Source: Streptomyces sp. NBC_01198
GTDB taxonomy: Bacteria > Actinomycetota > Actinomycetes > Streptomycetales > Streptomycetaceae
DNA length: 64,000 nt
Reading direction: 5' to 3'
Assembly: GCF_036010485.1 (NCBI RefSeq)
Contig: NZ_CP108568.1
Location: forward strand, 1,736,001 to 1,800,000
Shown here: positions 8,592 to 17,619 of the stretch, one piece after another
Layout: every line of letters starts with the position of its first letter
Position numbering within the stretch: position 1 is the first letter of the stretch
Notes under the pieces: model-generated
Database searches by the model: none
Told to the model about the DNA's origin: nothing
The model's input: the letters and a program-made list of their open reading frames with translations, nothing else
Translations under genes and position numbers: made by a program

Positions 8592-8618
8592 ATTTGCAAA
8601 GTAGCACTCTTTGCAAAT
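8592..8618. promoter_or_regulatory. Perfect inverted repeat between deformylase and regulator genes
   Basis: ATTTGCAAAG-N7-CTTTGCAAAT is a perfect ten-base inverted repeat, and each arm contains the self-complementary TTTGCAAA. The right arm overlaps the ATG at 8617. The location suggests an operator for the winged-helix protein controlling both itself and the divergent deformylase gene. Confidence 0.65.
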
Positions 8619-9210
8619 GAGCGAGAGCCCGCCCGAGAACTCCGCAGCCCGACCGACCGCCGCCCGCCGGGCGTTGCCGGACCATCCGGTGCGGGTCGCG
8701 CTGCTCGACCTGCTCGCCGAGGCCGGGGCGGTCACCGCCACGCAGGCCGCGGCCCGCCTCGGGCACAGCTCGGGGCTGTGCTCGTTCCACCTGCGCCAGC
8801 TCGCCAGGCACGGGCTGATCGAGGAGGCGCCGCGCGCGGGCGGCCGGGGCGGCCCCCGGCCGTGGCAGCTGCGCTGGGAGGGGGCGCGGACGGCGCCGCA
8901 GGACGGCTTCACCGCGCTGACCCGCGACCTGGAGGACGCCGCCTACCGGCGCCGCCTCGCCGAACTCGACCAGGGACCGGCCGAGTGGCGGCACGACGAG
9001 TCGTTCAGCACGGTCGTCCACCTCACCCCCACCGAGACGGCCGAGGTGGCCGCCGCCGTCCACCGCCTGCTGGCCGGCTTCAGGGAGCGCGACGACGACC
9101 GGGCCGCCCGCCCGGCGGACGCCGTACCCGTCGCGGTGGTCGCCCGGTTCTTCCCGCTGCCCCCGGGCACGGGCGATCCGGCCGGAGTTGAGCCGAAGCG
9201 CGCAGGGTGA
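8617..9210 (+). CDS. Winged-helix (ArsR-like) transcriptional regulator
   Basis: This protein of about 197 residues has an N-terminal winged helix: DHPVRVALLDLLAEAG, then TATQAAARLGHSSGLCSFHLRQLARHGLIEEA. The C-terminal region is uncharacterised. The motif spacing matches ArsR/SmtB-like regulators, but no metal-ligand cluster is evident. A TTG two codons upstream is possible, but the ATG at 8617 sits inside the right arm of a perfect palindrome. This suggests autoregulation and perhaps a leaderless or very short-leader transcript. Its divergent partner is the frameshifted deformylase, so this regulator may have lost its original target. Confidence 0.75.
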   Translation: MSESPPENSAARPTAARRALPDHPVRVALLDLLAEAGAVTATQAAARLGHSSGLCSFHLRQLARHGLIEEAPRAGGRGGPRPWQLRWEGARTAPQDGFTALTRDLEDAAYRRRLAELDQGPAEWRHDESFSTVVHLTPTETAEVAAAVHRLLAGFRERDDDRAARPADAVPVAVVARFFPLPPGTGDPAGVEPKRAG

Positions 9211-9217
9211 TGCCGGC

Positions 9218-9655
9218 ATGCGCCGCCCCTCGGACTACGGTGATCCCGTGGACTCCGAGGCCAGAACGTTTCCTCCCCACCCGATCCGCGGTGTCCGTGC
9301 CGTGTACGCACGGCAGAGCAGCTGCCCCTCCGATTTCGCGGAGGTCGTCGTGGACTTCGTGCCTCGGAAGGCCGGCATCGTGTTCGAGGTGGCCACCGAC
9401 CTGGCCTCTCACGGATCCGCGAGCACGGAGGAGCTGTCCGCGTACCGAACTGCGCTGGAGACAGGTATCCGCGAGGAACTGGCTGAGCTGGGCGCCCGGC
9501 TGCCCGCAGCGGTGGCGGTCGTGTTGCACAGCATGCGAGTGCACGAAGTCGACTCCCACCCAAGAGCCTTCGAAGCGGCCGGACACGTTGCCGTACGCAA
9601 CGCCCTCGCAGAGCTTCACGGACAGTCGCCGAGACCCAAGCGTCGCCGCGCATGA
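9218..9655 (+). CDS. Conserved hypothetical protein, EF-G domain IV-like
   Basis: This 145-residue protein shows a pattern resembling the elongation-factor-G domain IV fold: VVVDFVPRKAGIVFEVAT, LSAYRTALETGIREELAEL, then LPAAVAVVLHSMRVHEVDS. The likeness is weak evidence and no GTPase domain is present. ATG 9218 is preferred because AGGGTGA lies upstream; GTG 9248 is an alternative start. The C-terminus is basic (PRPKRRRA). Confidence 0.55.
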   Translation: MRRPSDYGDPVDSEARTFPPHPIRGVRAVYARQSSCPSDFAEVVVDFVPRKAGIVFEVATDLASHGSASTEELSAYRTALETGIREELAELGARLPAAVAVVLHSMRVHEVDSHPRAFEAAGHVAVRNALAELHGQSPRPKRRRA

Positions 9656-9738
9656 CCGCTCGTTGCAGCCTTCGACCTTCGCACGGCCGGTGGCGGGGAC
9701 CCTGCCGATCCGTCGGCACAGGAGCGTAGAAAGGTGGC

Positions 9739-10524
9739 ATGGACTCCACCCGGGCCGACGCCTACCTCCGCCGTATCGGCGCCGACCGACCGGCCGTCGC
9801 CGACATCGCCGCGCTGCGCGCGCTCCACCGGCGGCACCTGCTGGCCGTGCCGTTCGAGAACCTGTCCATCCACCTCGGGCAGGACATCGTCCTGACGGAA
9901 GCGGCCCTTTTCGACAAGATCGTCGGGGCCGGGCGCGGCGGCTTCTGCTACGAACTCAACGGTGCCTTCGCCGCCTTGCTGCGCTCGCTGGGCTACGGGG
10001 TGGAGCTGCTGGCGGCCCGGGTGTTCGGGGACGGCGGGCGGCTCGGGCCGCCGTACGACCACCTGGCGCTGCGGGTCACCACGGCGGACGGTGACGGCCC
10101 GTGGCTGGCAGACGTCGGGTTCGGCCGGCACAGCGAGTACCCGCTGGCGTACAACCACCGGGACGAGCAGCACGACCCCGGCGGCGCCTTTCGCATCGCC
10201 GAGGCGCCGGACGGCGACCTGGACGTCCTGCGCGACGGCAGCCCGGCCTACCGGCTGGACCAGCGTCCGCGCGCGCTGGGCGACTTCGAGGCGACCTGCT
10301 GGTGGCAGCGCACCTCGCCCGCCTCGCACTTCCGGCAGTCGCTGGTCTGCTCCCGGCTGACCGGGACCGGCCGGGTCACCCTCAGCGGGCGCAAGCTGGT
10401 GCTGACCGAGGGCGAGGATCGCCGGGAGGAGCGGGAGTTGAGCGACGGCGAGATCCTGACCGCCTACCGTGAGCACTTCGGCATCGCGCTCGACCGCGTG
10501 CCCGCCGTCGCCCCGATCGCCTAG
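9739..10524 (+). CDS. nat: Arylamine N-acetyltransferase
   Basis: This 261-residue protein transfers acetyl from acetyl-CoA to arylamines or hydrazines. The Cys-His-Asp triad is complete: C70 in RGGFCYELN, H108 in PPYDHLALRV and D125 in WLADVGFG. Length and order match the NAT family. In actinomycetes family members can also act in secondary metabolism (amide synthases), but no polyketide genes are nearby. AAAGGTGG precedes the ATG. Confidence 0.93.
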   Translation: MDSTRADAYLRRIGADRPAVADIAALRALHRRHLLAVPFENLSIHLGQDIVLTEAALFDKIVGAGRGGFCYELNGAFAALLRSLGYGVELLAARVFGDGGRLGPPYDHLALRVTTADGDGPWLADVGFGRHSEYPLAYNHRDEQHDPGGAFRIAEAPDGDLDVLRDGSPAYRLDQRPRALGDFEATCWWQRTSPASHFRQSLVCSRLTGTGRVTLSGRKLVLTEGEDRREERELSDGEILTAYREHFGIALDRVPAVAPIA

Positions 10525-10665
10525 CGGACCCGGGAGAGCCCGAGCCGGCGGGCCCGAGCCGGGGCGCGGCCCAGCTCACCGCCTGCTCCACGAGCGCCGC
10601 GCTCCGCTTCTCCACCTCGGCCGTGTGAAGCCGAGCGTGGCGTCGCGCCGGCCGGGTCAGCCGGG

Positions 10666-10998
10666 TCAGGAGAAGACGACCGAGCGCAGCTTCAGGCGCG
10701 CCGAGGCGTGGCCGCCGTCGGGGCGCAGCGTGAAGTAGTCGCCGGTGCAGTCCGCGCCGCTGAAGACGGTGGCCGCGGAGTCCGTCTCGTTGTACGGGGT
10801 GTGGGCTGGCGGCACGCTCTCGTCCGCGACCTGGGGCAGCGTGATGCACTCCCGGCTGGGCGGGCTGTCCAGGGCGCCCACCTGGCCGTCGCCGTAGGAG
10901 TAGAGGAACGGGCCGTCGGCCGCGTGGGCGGACACCGGGAAGGACAGCGCGATGCCGACCGCGCAGGCGGCGGCGCCAAAGGTCGTACGGATACGCAC
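10666..10998 (-). CDS. Small secreted protein of unknown function
   Basis: This 110-residue protein has a Sec signal peptide (MRIRTTFGAAACAVGIALSF...AHA-A, cleavage near residue 26). The mature part has two cysteines and ends with a YFTLRPDGG turn typical of small crystallin-like or I36-type secreted proteins. Function is unknown. It is an independent unit between the NAT and aroA genes. Confidence 0.65.
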   Translation of the reverse strand: MRIRTTFGAAACAVGIALSFPVSAHAADGPFLYSYGDGQVGALDSPPSRECITLPQVADESVPPAHTPYNETDSAATVFSGADCTGDYFTLRPDGGHASARLKLRSVVFS

Positions 10999-11133
10999 GG
11001 GTGGACCCTCTCGTGGGGAGTGACACGAACAGGGATCACCGTAAAACGGGGCACACCGGGCGAAACGCTTCTTCGGCCGGGACCTCGTCCCGGCGCGTCG
11101 CCGGCGGGTACCGCCCGGGTCGGACTGCCCGGT

Positions 11134-12369
11134 TCAGACGCCCCAGCCGGCCCGCACGTCCGCGAAGAACTCGTGGAAGCCCGGGAAGGTCTTCTTCACG
11201 CACGCCGGGTCGTCGAAGGTCGTGCCGGGGGTGCGCAGGCCGGCCACCGCGAAGCTCATCGCCATCCGGTGGTCGCCGTGACAGGCGATCTCCACCGGGG
11301 CCGGGGTGCCCGGCTGGATCTCGATCCAGTCCCGGCCGGTCAGGACCGCGACGCCCTGGGCGCGGAGATTCTCCGCGCACGCGTCCAGCCGGTCGCACTC
11401 CTTGACGCGGGTGTTGTAGACGTCCTCGATCCGCACCGGGCCGTCCGCGAAGGGCGCGATCGCCGCGAGGGTGGGCATGGTGTCGGAGATGTCCCGCATG
11501 GCGACGGTCACGCCGGACAGCCGGCCGGTGCCGGTCACCGTGGTGGCGTCCTGGCCGATCTCCACGTCGGCGCCCATCGCACGCAGCACCTCGACGAACT
11601 GCAGGTCGCCCTGCAGGGCGCCGCGCCCGAGGCCGGGGACGGTGGCCGTACGGCCCGCCAGCGCGGCGGCGGCGAAGAAGTAACTGGCCGCGGACGCGTC
11701 CGGCTCGATCGCGTAGTCCGCTGCCCGGTAGCCGCCGGGCGGCACGACGAGGGTGTCGCCCTCGCGGGCCACCTCGACGCCGAAGTCACGCATCATCGCG
11801 AGGGTGATCTCGACGTACGGCACCGAGACGATACCGGTGACCTTGATACGGAGGCCTTCCGCCGTCAGTGGGCCGGTCATCAGCAGCGCGGTCAGGAACT
11901 GCGAGGACAGGCTCGCGTCGAGCTCCACCTCGCCGCCCTTCATCCCGGCGGCCCGCACGGTGAGGGGGAGGTGGCCCTCGGCCTCGTCGTGCGTCAGGTC
12001 CACGCCCAGCGCGCGGAGCGCTTCGGTGAGGGGGGCGACGGGGCGGCGGCGCATCTGGGCCGAGGCGTCGAAGCGGTAGGTGCCGGCCTGGGCGGCCGCC
12101 ACCAGGGCCGGCAGGAAGCGGGAAGCCGTGCCGGCGTCGCGGCAGTTCACCTCGGCGGCGGGCCGCGAGGGGCCCTGCGGGCGGCCGGTGACGCGCCACT
12201 CGCCGGCCGCGCGGTGCACGTCGTAGCCGAGGGTCGCCAGGCCCTGCGCGAAGCCGTCCGTGTCGTCCGAGACCAGGGGTTTGCGCAGAACGCTCTCCCC
12301 GTCGGCCGCCGCCGCCAGGAAAAGCGCGCGCGCCGTCACGGACTTCGAACCGGGTACGGCGAGGATCAC
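11134..12369 (-). CDS. aroA: 3-phosphoshikimate 1-carboxyvinyltransferase (EPSP synthase)
   Basis: This 411-residue enzyme of the shikimate pathway joins PEP to shikimate-3-phosphate. The N-terminal PGSKSVTARALFLAAA contains the PEP/S3P-binding lysine. DAGTASRFLPAL replaces the more common NAGTAxR segment, and HGDHRMAMSFAVAG carries the C-terminal HRMA motif. The frame is open for 47 more codons upstream, but the GTG at 12369 has GGAGG at the right distance and gives the family N-terminus. Streptomyces often carry more than one aroA, so this may be the secondary copy: no other aro genes are near. Confidence 0.9.
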   Translation of the reverse strand: MILAVPGSKSVTARALFLAAAADGESVLRKPLVSDDTDGFAQGLATLGYDVHRAAGEWRVTGRPQGPSRPAAEVNCRDAGTASRFLPALVAAAQAGTYRFDASAQMRRRPVAPLTEALRALGVDLTHDEAEGHLPLTVRAAGMKGGEVELDASLSSQFLTALLMTGPLTAEGLRIKVTGIVSVPYVEITLAMMRDFGVEVAREGDTLVVPPGGYRAADYAIEPDASAASYFFAAAALAGRTATVPGLGRGALQGDLQFVEVLRAMGADVEIGQDATTVTGTGRLSGVTVAMRDISDTMPTLAAIAPFADGPVRIEDVYNTRVKECDRLDACAENLRAQGVAVLTGRDWIEIQPGTPAPVEIACHGDHRMAMSFAVAGLRTPGTTFDDPACVKKTFPGFHEFFADVRAGWGV

Positions 12370-12389
12370 GGCTGCCTCCAGGCGGGGGT

Positions 12390-12406
12390 GGGGGGATCCT
12401 CCCCCC
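12390..12406. terminator. GGGGGGA/TCCCCCC hairpin between marR and aroA
   Basis: A perfect seven-base stem with a three-base loop lies in the gap between the MarR stop and the aroA start on the minus strand. It could end the MarR transcript. There is no U-tract. Confidence 0.45.
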
Positions 12407-12496
12407 GGCCGCGCAATTTTACGTGGCCCGGGCCACGTGCCCTTCCGCGGGTGCGATGACTTGGGGATGCCACTCGCGGTGGCCCGCCGCCCGCGG

Positions 12497-13006
12497 TCAG
12501 GGCGCGTCACCCAGGGACAGGAGGAGGGTGCGGAGGGTCGCGGCCAGCTCGGTGCGGGTCGAAGGCGGGAGCGCCCCGAGGAGACGGTGCTCGTTGGCCA
12601 CGTGGGCCGGGAGGGCCTGGTCGATCAGGGCCAGGCCCGATGGGGTGAGGGCGACGTGGACGACGCGGGCGTCCTCCTCGCTGCGGGTGCGGGTGACGAG
12701 CCCGCCGGCCTCCAGGCGGTCGAGGCGCTGGCTGACCGCCCCGGACGTGACCATCGACGCCTGCATCAGCTGCGCGGGCGTCAGCCGGTGCGGCGGGTCG
12801 CTGCGCCGCAGCGTGGCGAGGACGTCGAAGGACGGATGGTCGAGCCCGTACTCCGAGAAGACCTTGCGGAGCTCGGTGTCCAGCAGGCGGCCGAGCCGCT
12901 TGAGCCGGCCGATCACGGCCATCGGCGAGACGTCCAGGTCGGGCCGCTGCCTGGCCCACTGGGCGAGCACCAGGTCGACGTGGTCGGTGTCCTCGGTCGG
13001 TTCCAT
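12497..13006 (-). CDS. MarR-family transcriptional regulator
   Basis: This 169-residue winged-helix repressor has the MarR order: a dimerisation helix, FSEYGLDHPSFDVLATLRR, then a recognition region AQLMQASMVTSGAVSQRLDRLEAGGLVTR, and the wing SEEDARVVHVALTPSG. It is divergent from the EamA transporter gene, and the shared promoter contains a 33-base palindrome that is the likely operator. Confidence 0.9.
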   Translation of the reverse strand: MEPTEDTDHVDLVLAQWARQRPDLDVSPMAVIGRLKRLGRLLDTELRKVFSEYGLDHPSFDVLATLRRSDPPHRLTPAQLMQASMVTSGAVSQRLDRLEAGGLVTRTRSEEDARVVHVALTPSGLALIDQALPAHVANEHRLLGALPPSTRTELAATLRTLLLSLGDAP

Positions 13007-13026
13007 TCCTGGAGACTAGCCAATCC

Positions 13027-13059
13027 CTTAGCGTTGAGATACTTTATCTTAGTGCTAAG
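13027..13059. promoter_or_regulatory. 33-bp imperfect palindrome, likely MarR operator
   Basis: CTTAGCGTTGAGATA-CTT-TATCTTAGTGCTAAG has 15-base arms with 12 matching pairs. It lies 20 bases before the MarR start and extends into the 5' end of the EamA frame. Its AT-rich character and position fit a repressor site acting on both genes. Confidence 0.65.
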
Positions 13060-13942
13060 AAATCGATCGGGCGTCATCCTGCTGACCGCCCTGGCCCCCG
13101 GCGTCTGGGGGACGACGTACTACGTCACGACGCAGTACCTGCCGCCCGACCGCCCGCTGCTGGCCGGCGTGACGCGGGCGCTGCCCGCGGGCCTGCTGCT
13201 GGTGGCCGGCACCCGCCGGCTCCCGCACGGCGTGTGGTGGTGGCGCTCGCTGGTGCTCGGCACCCTGAACATCGGCGCCTTCTTCGCGCTGCTGTTCATC
13301 GCCGCCTACCGGCTCCCCGGCGGCGTCGCCGCCACGATCGGCGCGCTCCAGCCGCTGCTGGTCGCCGTCTTCTCCGCCGGGCTGCTGGGCGACCGCCTCA
13401 CCCTGCGGACCGTGCTGACCGGCCTGACCGGGGTGTTCGGCGTGAGCCTGCTCGTGCTCCAGTCGGGCGCACGGCTCGACGCCCTCGGCGTGCTCGCCGC
13501 GCTCGGCAGCGCCGTGGTGATGGCGACCGGCGTCGTCCTGAGCAAGCGCTGGCCCGCGCCGGCGCCGCTGCTGGCGACCACCGGCTGGCAACTGGTCGCC
13601 GGCGGGCTCGTCCTGCTGCCGGTCGCGCTGCTCGCGGAAGGGCCGCCCCCGTCCTCGCTGACGACGCAGAATCTGCTCGGCTACGGCTACCTCACGCTGG
13701 TCGGCGCGGCGGTGGCGTACGCCCTGTGGTTCCGCGGGATACGCGAGCTGCCGCCGACCAATGTCACCTTTCTCGGGCTGCTCAGCCCGGTCGTCGCCAC
13801 CGGGGTGGGCTGGCTGGCGCTGGGCCAGCAGCTGACGGCCGTGCAGGCGCTGGGCGGTGCGCTCATCCTGGGCGCCCTGGTGGCCGCCCAACTGCGGCCC
13901 GTACCGCCGCCGGCCGTCCTGCCGCAGCCCGTCCGCCGCTGA
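13052..13942 (+). CDS. EamA/DMT-family transporter
   Basis: This inner-membrane protein of 296 residues has about ten hydrophobic segments and two EamA repeats (for example GVWGTTYYVTTQYLPPD early, then PPTNVTFLGLLSPVVATGVGW). Members export metabolites or drugs. GTG 13052 is chosen; TTG 13034 is in frame and also inside the palindrome. A clear ribosome-binding site is lacking, which fits a leaderless message whose promoter overlaps the MarR operator. Likely repressed by the adjacent MarR protein. Confidence 0.85.
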   Translation: MLRNRSGVILLTALAPGVWGTTYYVTTQYLPPDRPLLAGVTRALPAGLLLVAGTRRLPHGVWWWRSLVLGTLNIGAFFALLFIAAYRLPGGVAATIGALQPLLVAVFSAGLLGDRLTLRTVLTGLTGVFGVSLLVLQSGARLDALGVLAALGSAVVMATGVVLSKRWPAPAPLLATTGWQLVAGGLVLLPVALLAEGPPPSSLTTQNLLGYGYLTLVGAAVAYALWFRGIRELPPTNVTFLGLLSPVVATGVGWLALGQQLTAVQALGGALILGALVAAQLRPVPPPAVLPQPVRR

Positions 13943-13971
13943 TCCGCCCTTCAATCCCGAGGAGTCACCTG

Positions 13972-14604
13972 ATGCACATCACCGTCTTCGGAGCCGCGGG
14001 CGCCGCCGGCCGCCAGATCGTCGCCGAAGGGCTGGCCCGCGGCCACCGGGTCGACGCCGTCGTACGGTCTTCCGCCCGTCTCGGGGAACTGCCCGCCGGG
14101 GCGCGCGGGCTGGTCGGGGACGCGCTGTCCTACGACTCGGTCGTGGACCTGGCGGCCGGGCGGGACGTGGTGATCACCGCGACCCGCCCGGCACCCGGCA
14201 GGGAGGCCGAACTCGTCGCCGTCACCGAGGTGATGCTGCCCGCGCTCGCCGCCACGGGCGGGCGGCTGCTGGTCGTCGGCGGGGCCGGCACGCTCACCCT
14301 GCCGGGGGGCGGCACGGTCGCCGACGCGCCGGACTTCCCCGCCGTCTTGAAGCCGATAGCGGACGCCTGCGCCGACCAGCTGGCCCGCTGCCGGGCGGCC
14401 GCCGACGTGGACTGGACCTATCTCAGCCCCGCCGCCCTGCTCCAGCCGGGGGAGCGCACCGGCCGCCACCGGCTGGGCGGCGACGAGCTGGTCGCCGACG
14501 CCGGCGGGGTGTCCGCGCTGTCCTACGAGGACCTGGCCGTCGTCCTGCTGGACGAGGCGGAGCAGCCCAGGCACCGGGGGCGGCGCTTCACCGCCGCTTA
14601 CTGA
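13972..14604 (+). CDS. NAD(P)-binding Rossmann-fold protein (NmrA/SDR-like)
   Basis: This 210-residue protein begins with a Rossmann motif (ITVFGAAGAAGRQIVAEGLARGH) and continues as an atypical short-chain dehydrogenase of the NAD(P)H-binding NmrA-like type (LLVVGGAGTL, DWTYLSPAALLQPGERTG). Substrate unknown. GAGGAG precedes the ATG, and the gene follows the EamA gene by 29 bases, so the two are probably cotranscribed. Its end overlaps the convergent P450 gene by 17 bases. Confidence 0.85.
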   Translation: MHITVFGAAGAAGRQIVAEGLARGHRVDAVVRSSARLGELPAGARGLVGDALSYDSVVDLAAGRDVVITATRPAPGREAELVAVTEVMLPALAATGGRLLVVGGAGTLTLPGGGTVADAPDFPAVLKPIADACADQLARCRAAADVDWTYLSPAALLQPGERTGRHRLGGDELVADAGGVSALSYEDLAVVLLDEAEQPRHRGRRFTAAY

Positions 14605-15763
14605 AGCTGACCACCAGCCGGGTGGGACCGCGCACGATCAGGCCCTGGCGCCAGGTGAGCGGTTCCGGCACCAGGGCGAGCCCGGGGGCGCGGGTGAGCA
14701 GGGTGGGGATGGCGACCCTGGCCTCCATACGGGCCAGCGGTGCGCCGAGGCAGTAGTGGATGCCGTGGCCGAAGGCGATGTTGCCCTGCGCCGGGCGGCG
14801 GATGTCGAACGTGTCCGGCGCCGGGAAGCGCTCCGGGTCGCGGTCGGCGCCGGCCAGCGAGATCAGCACGGAGTCGCCCTGCGCGATGACGGTGCCGGCC
14901 ACGGTCATCTGCTCGGCGGCGTAACGCCAGGTCGTCGTCTCGACCGGGCCGTCGTAGCGCAGCATCTCCTCGACGGCGCCGTCGATCAGCTCGGGCTCCG
15001 CGCGCAGCGCGGCGAGCTGGTCGGGGTGGCGGAGCAGCGCCAGCACGCCGTTGGTGATGAGGTTGACGGTGGTCTCGTGGCCGGCGATGAGCAGCAGGAA
15101 GGCCATGCCGACCAGCTCGTCGGAGGAGAGCCGGTCGTCGTCCTCGTAGCGCGTCCTGATCAGCGCGCTCAGCAGGTCGTCGGCCGGGCCGCCGCAGCGC
15201 TTGTCCTCGATCAGCTCGGCCAGATACTCCGACATGGCGCGGGCAGCGCGCACCTCGGCCTCGGGGGTGCCGCTGACGAAGTCGTTCGACCAGCCGCGGA
15301 AGGCCTTGCGGTCCAGGTCGGGGACGCCGAGCAGTTCGCAGATCACCATCATCGGCAGCGGGAAGGCCAGCGTGTCGACCAGGTCGGCGGTGGGTTCGCC
15401 CAGCGCGGCGTCCAGCAGCTCGTCGGTGATCTGCTGCACCCGGGGCTGCAGGGCGGTGACCCGGCGGGGGGTGAACTCGCGGGCCACCAGGCGGCGCAGC
15501 CGGGTGTGCTCGGGCGGGTCGGCGTTCAGCATGTTCGCGTTCCCCGGGGTGAAGTCGACGTCCGGGGAGATCTTGCGGAAGTCCTTGGCCAGCCGCGGGT
15601 CGGCGAGCGCCGCGCGGGCGGCCTCGTGGCCCACCACGAGCCAGGTCTCCTCGTCGTCGGCGATCCTGACCCGGTGCACCGGGCCCTTCTCCCGGAGCCT
15701 GGCATACGTCGGATACGGGTCCTCGACGAATCCCTCGGCCCGTAAGTCCTCGACGTTTCCCAT
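14588..15763 (-). CDS. Cytochrome P450
   Basis: This 391-residue soluble actinobacterial P450 has the I-helix AGHETT (residues 227-232), the K-helix ExxR (E266-R269) and the haem-ligand loop [15 protein letters not shown] with Cys338. It is a monooxygenase needing ferredoxin partners, none of which are adjacent. It resembles CYP105/107-type streptomycete enzymes in length, but the subfamily cannot be assigned by eye. GAGGGGG lies before the ATG. Confidence 0.95.
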   Translation of the reverse strand: MGNVEDLRAEGFVEDPYPTYARLREKGPVHRVRIADDEETWLVVGHEAARAALADPRLAKDFRKISPDVDFTPGNANMLNADPPEHTRLRRLVAREFTPRRVTALQPRVQQITDELLDAALGEPTADLVDTLAFPLPMMVICELLGVPDLDRKAFRGWSNDFVSGTPEAEVRAARAMSEYLAELIEDKRCGGPADDLLSALIRTRYEDDDRLSSDELVGMAFLLLIAGHETTVNLITNGVLALLRHPDQLAALRAEPELIDGAVEEMLRYDGPVETTTWRYAAEQMTVAGTVIAQGDSVLISLAGADRDPERFPAPDTFDIRRPAQGNIAFGHGIHYCLGAPLARMEARVAIPTLLTRAPGLALVPEPLTWRQGLIVRGPTRLVVSFSKRR

Positions 15764-15927
15764 GCCCGCCCCCTCATCCGCCCCGCGGGGCTCGTCCCCG
15801 GGCCACCGGTGTGTGGCACCGCTGAATGTCCCAACGCGGCGGGCCCGGGGGCGGTTCCTCGCCCGGAGCGCGGCGTTGCCGTGCGGGTGGTGCCCCCTGC
15901 GCGGGCCCGCCGGGTGGTCGGATCAGG

Positions 15928-16551
15928 TCAGGTCGGGTCGGCCAGCCGGTCGAGGAGGTCGGTGAGGCGCTTGGTCACCGTGGGCCGGTCGCCGTCGGTG
16001 AGGGCGGAGCCCATGCCCACGGCGACCGCGCCGGAGGCGACCCATTCGGGGGCGGCGGCGACCGTGATGCCGCCGATCGGAATGAGCGCCGCCTGCGGGA
16101 GGATCGTCCGCAGGTCCGCGACCCAGCGCGGGGTCAAGGACGAGGCGGGGTAGAGGGTCAGCGCGTCCGCGCCGAGCTCCATCGCGAGGACCGCCTCGGT
16201 CGGGGTGGCCACCCCGGGGAAGACCGGCACCCCGTAGCGGTGGCCGGTACGCAGCACCTCCTCGTCCAGATTCGGGGCGAGCAGGAAGCGGGCGCCGGCG
16301 TCGATGGCCATCCGCGCGGACACCGCGTCGACTACCGTGCCCGCCCCGATGACCGCGTCGTCGCCGACCTCGCGGACCAGGGTGGTGACGGCCTCCAGCG
16401 CGAAGGGCGTGGTGAGCGAGATCTCCAGGGTGGTGAGGCCGGCCGACAGCAGCGTGTCCGCGGTCGCCGCGGCCTGGTCGTACGTCTCGCTGCGGATCGT
16501 GGCGAAAACCCGCTGTGCGAGCGCGGTCCTAGTGGTCTCCCAGCGGTACAC
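15928..16551 (-). CDS. KDPG/KHG aldolase-like protein lacking the catalytic lysine
   Basis: This 207-residue protein has the KDPG/KHG aldolase TIM-barrel sequence along its whole length (VIGAGTVVDA, RFLLAPNLDEEVL, VFPGVATPTEA, LIPIGGI). The Schiff-base Lys of the xKxFPA motif is Thr132 (LTLYPASS), and the Arg that follows the conserved Glu in strand 2 is Thr47 (LEISLTTP; E43 is kept). It therefore probably cannot act as a class I aldolase. GTG 16551 is the chosen start; the frame is open to 16632. Confidence 0.75.
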   Translation of the reverse strand: MYRWETTRTALAQRVFATIRSETYDQAAATADTLLSAGLTTLEISLTTPFALEAVTTLVREVGDDAVIGAGTVVDAVSARMAIDAGARFLLAPNLDEEVLRTGHRYGVPVFPGVATPTEAVLAMELGADALTLYPASSLTPRWVADLRTILPQAALIPIGGITVAAAPEWVASGAVAVGMGSALTDGDRPTVTKRLTDLLDRLADPT

Positions 16552-16730
16552 GGAGGATCGCGGTCCTTCCTGACGGTGCTGCCCGGATGGTGCTGCCCGG
16601 ATGATGCGGCGGGTGTGGACCGCGATCAGCACGCTACTCGCCGGGCGGGGGCCCGCCGCCGGTCGATCGGGGAGCTGTCACCGCACCGTGACATGAGAGG
16701 AGCATGAGAGGGAAGGGGCGGCCCCCCGGC

Positions 16731-17555
16731 TCACCCGGTGTGGGTCGAGAACAGGCCACCGGTGGGGCCCTGCTTGTCGCCGCCCTGAGCCTTCTTCAGC
16801 GCGTTGGCCAGACCCTCGATCGTCATGGACTGCAGGATCACCCGGCCGTTGCCCTCCAGGGTGGCAAGCGACAGGCCCTCGCCGCCGAAGACGGCGTTCA
16901 TGATGCCCTGGCGGTTGAGGCCGCCGATGCGCTGGACGCCGTACTGGATGCCCTCCTCGAAGGCGACGATGCAGCCGGTGTCGACCTCGATGCGGCCGCC
17001 GAAGTCGGCGGGGTTGAGGTCGATGAAGTTGCCGGCGCCGGCGATGATCACGGTGCCGTGGCCGGTGAACTTCTCCAGGATGAAGCCCTCGCCGCCGCTC
17101 ATGCCCTGCCGGCCGCCGGCGAAGGCGATACCGAACTGCACGGTGTCCTCGGCGGCCACGAAGGCGTCCTTCTCGGCGAACCAGGCCCGCGACCCGGTCA
17201 GCTCCAGGGCCCGCATCTCGCCGGGCAGCACCCCGGCGAAGCCGACGGTGCCCTCGCCGCCGGACGCGGTGAAGTACTGGAAGGCCAGCGACTCCCCCGC
17301 CAGTGCCCGCTGGCCGACCTGCATGGCGGTGCCCACGGCCTGCCGCAGCAGCCCGCCCATGCCTCCGCCGCCCCCGCCCTGCTGGCCGACGCCGCCGGAA
17401 CCGCGGGTGCCGGGGCCGCCGAGGCGGGTCTCCATCGAGACGTTGGCGGTCTTGAACAGGAACTTCCCGGCCTCGCAGTAGACCGTCTGGCCCGGGTTGA
17501 GAGTGCAGACGGCCATCTGCATGGCATTGCCGACGATCTGCTGCTGCAGGGTCAC
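16731..17555 (-). CDS. AIM24-family protein
   Basis: This 274-residue protein belongs to the AIM24/TIGR00266 family: a duplicated beta-helix-like domain with MQMAVCTLNPGQTVYCEAG at the start, repeated aromatic and hydrophobic strands, and a GGxGGGMGG linker near residue 65. Family members are abundant in Streptomyces and have no proven biochemical role. No signal peptide. Confidence 0.85.
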   Translation of the reverse strand: MTLQQQIVGNAMQMAVCTLNPGQTVYCEAGKFLFKTANVSMETRLGGPGTRGSGGVGQQGGGGGGMGGLLRQAVGTAMQVGQRALAGESLAFQYFTASGGEGTVGFAGVLPGEMRALELTGSRAWFAEKDAFVAAEDTVQFGIAFAGGRQGMSGGEGFILEKFTGHGTVIIAGAGNFIDLNPADFGGRIEVDTGCIVAFEEGIQYGVQRIGGLNRQGIMNAVFGGEGLSLATLEGNGRVILQSMTIEGLANALKKAQGGDKQGPTGGLFSTHTG

Positions 17556-17619
17556 GGCGGTACTCCTTGGGACGAGCGGTGCCGAATGGGGCGATAACGG
17601 CGCGGGTGGCGCCGTCCCG

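Noticed and set aside
12340..12370. Possible tRNA T-loop-like CTTCGAACC sequence
   Set aside because: It is coding sequence of aroA, and no cloverleaf can be formed around it.
14588..15763. P450 as a tailoring gene of the RiPP cluster
   Set aside because: It is more than 20 kb away with several unrelated operons between.
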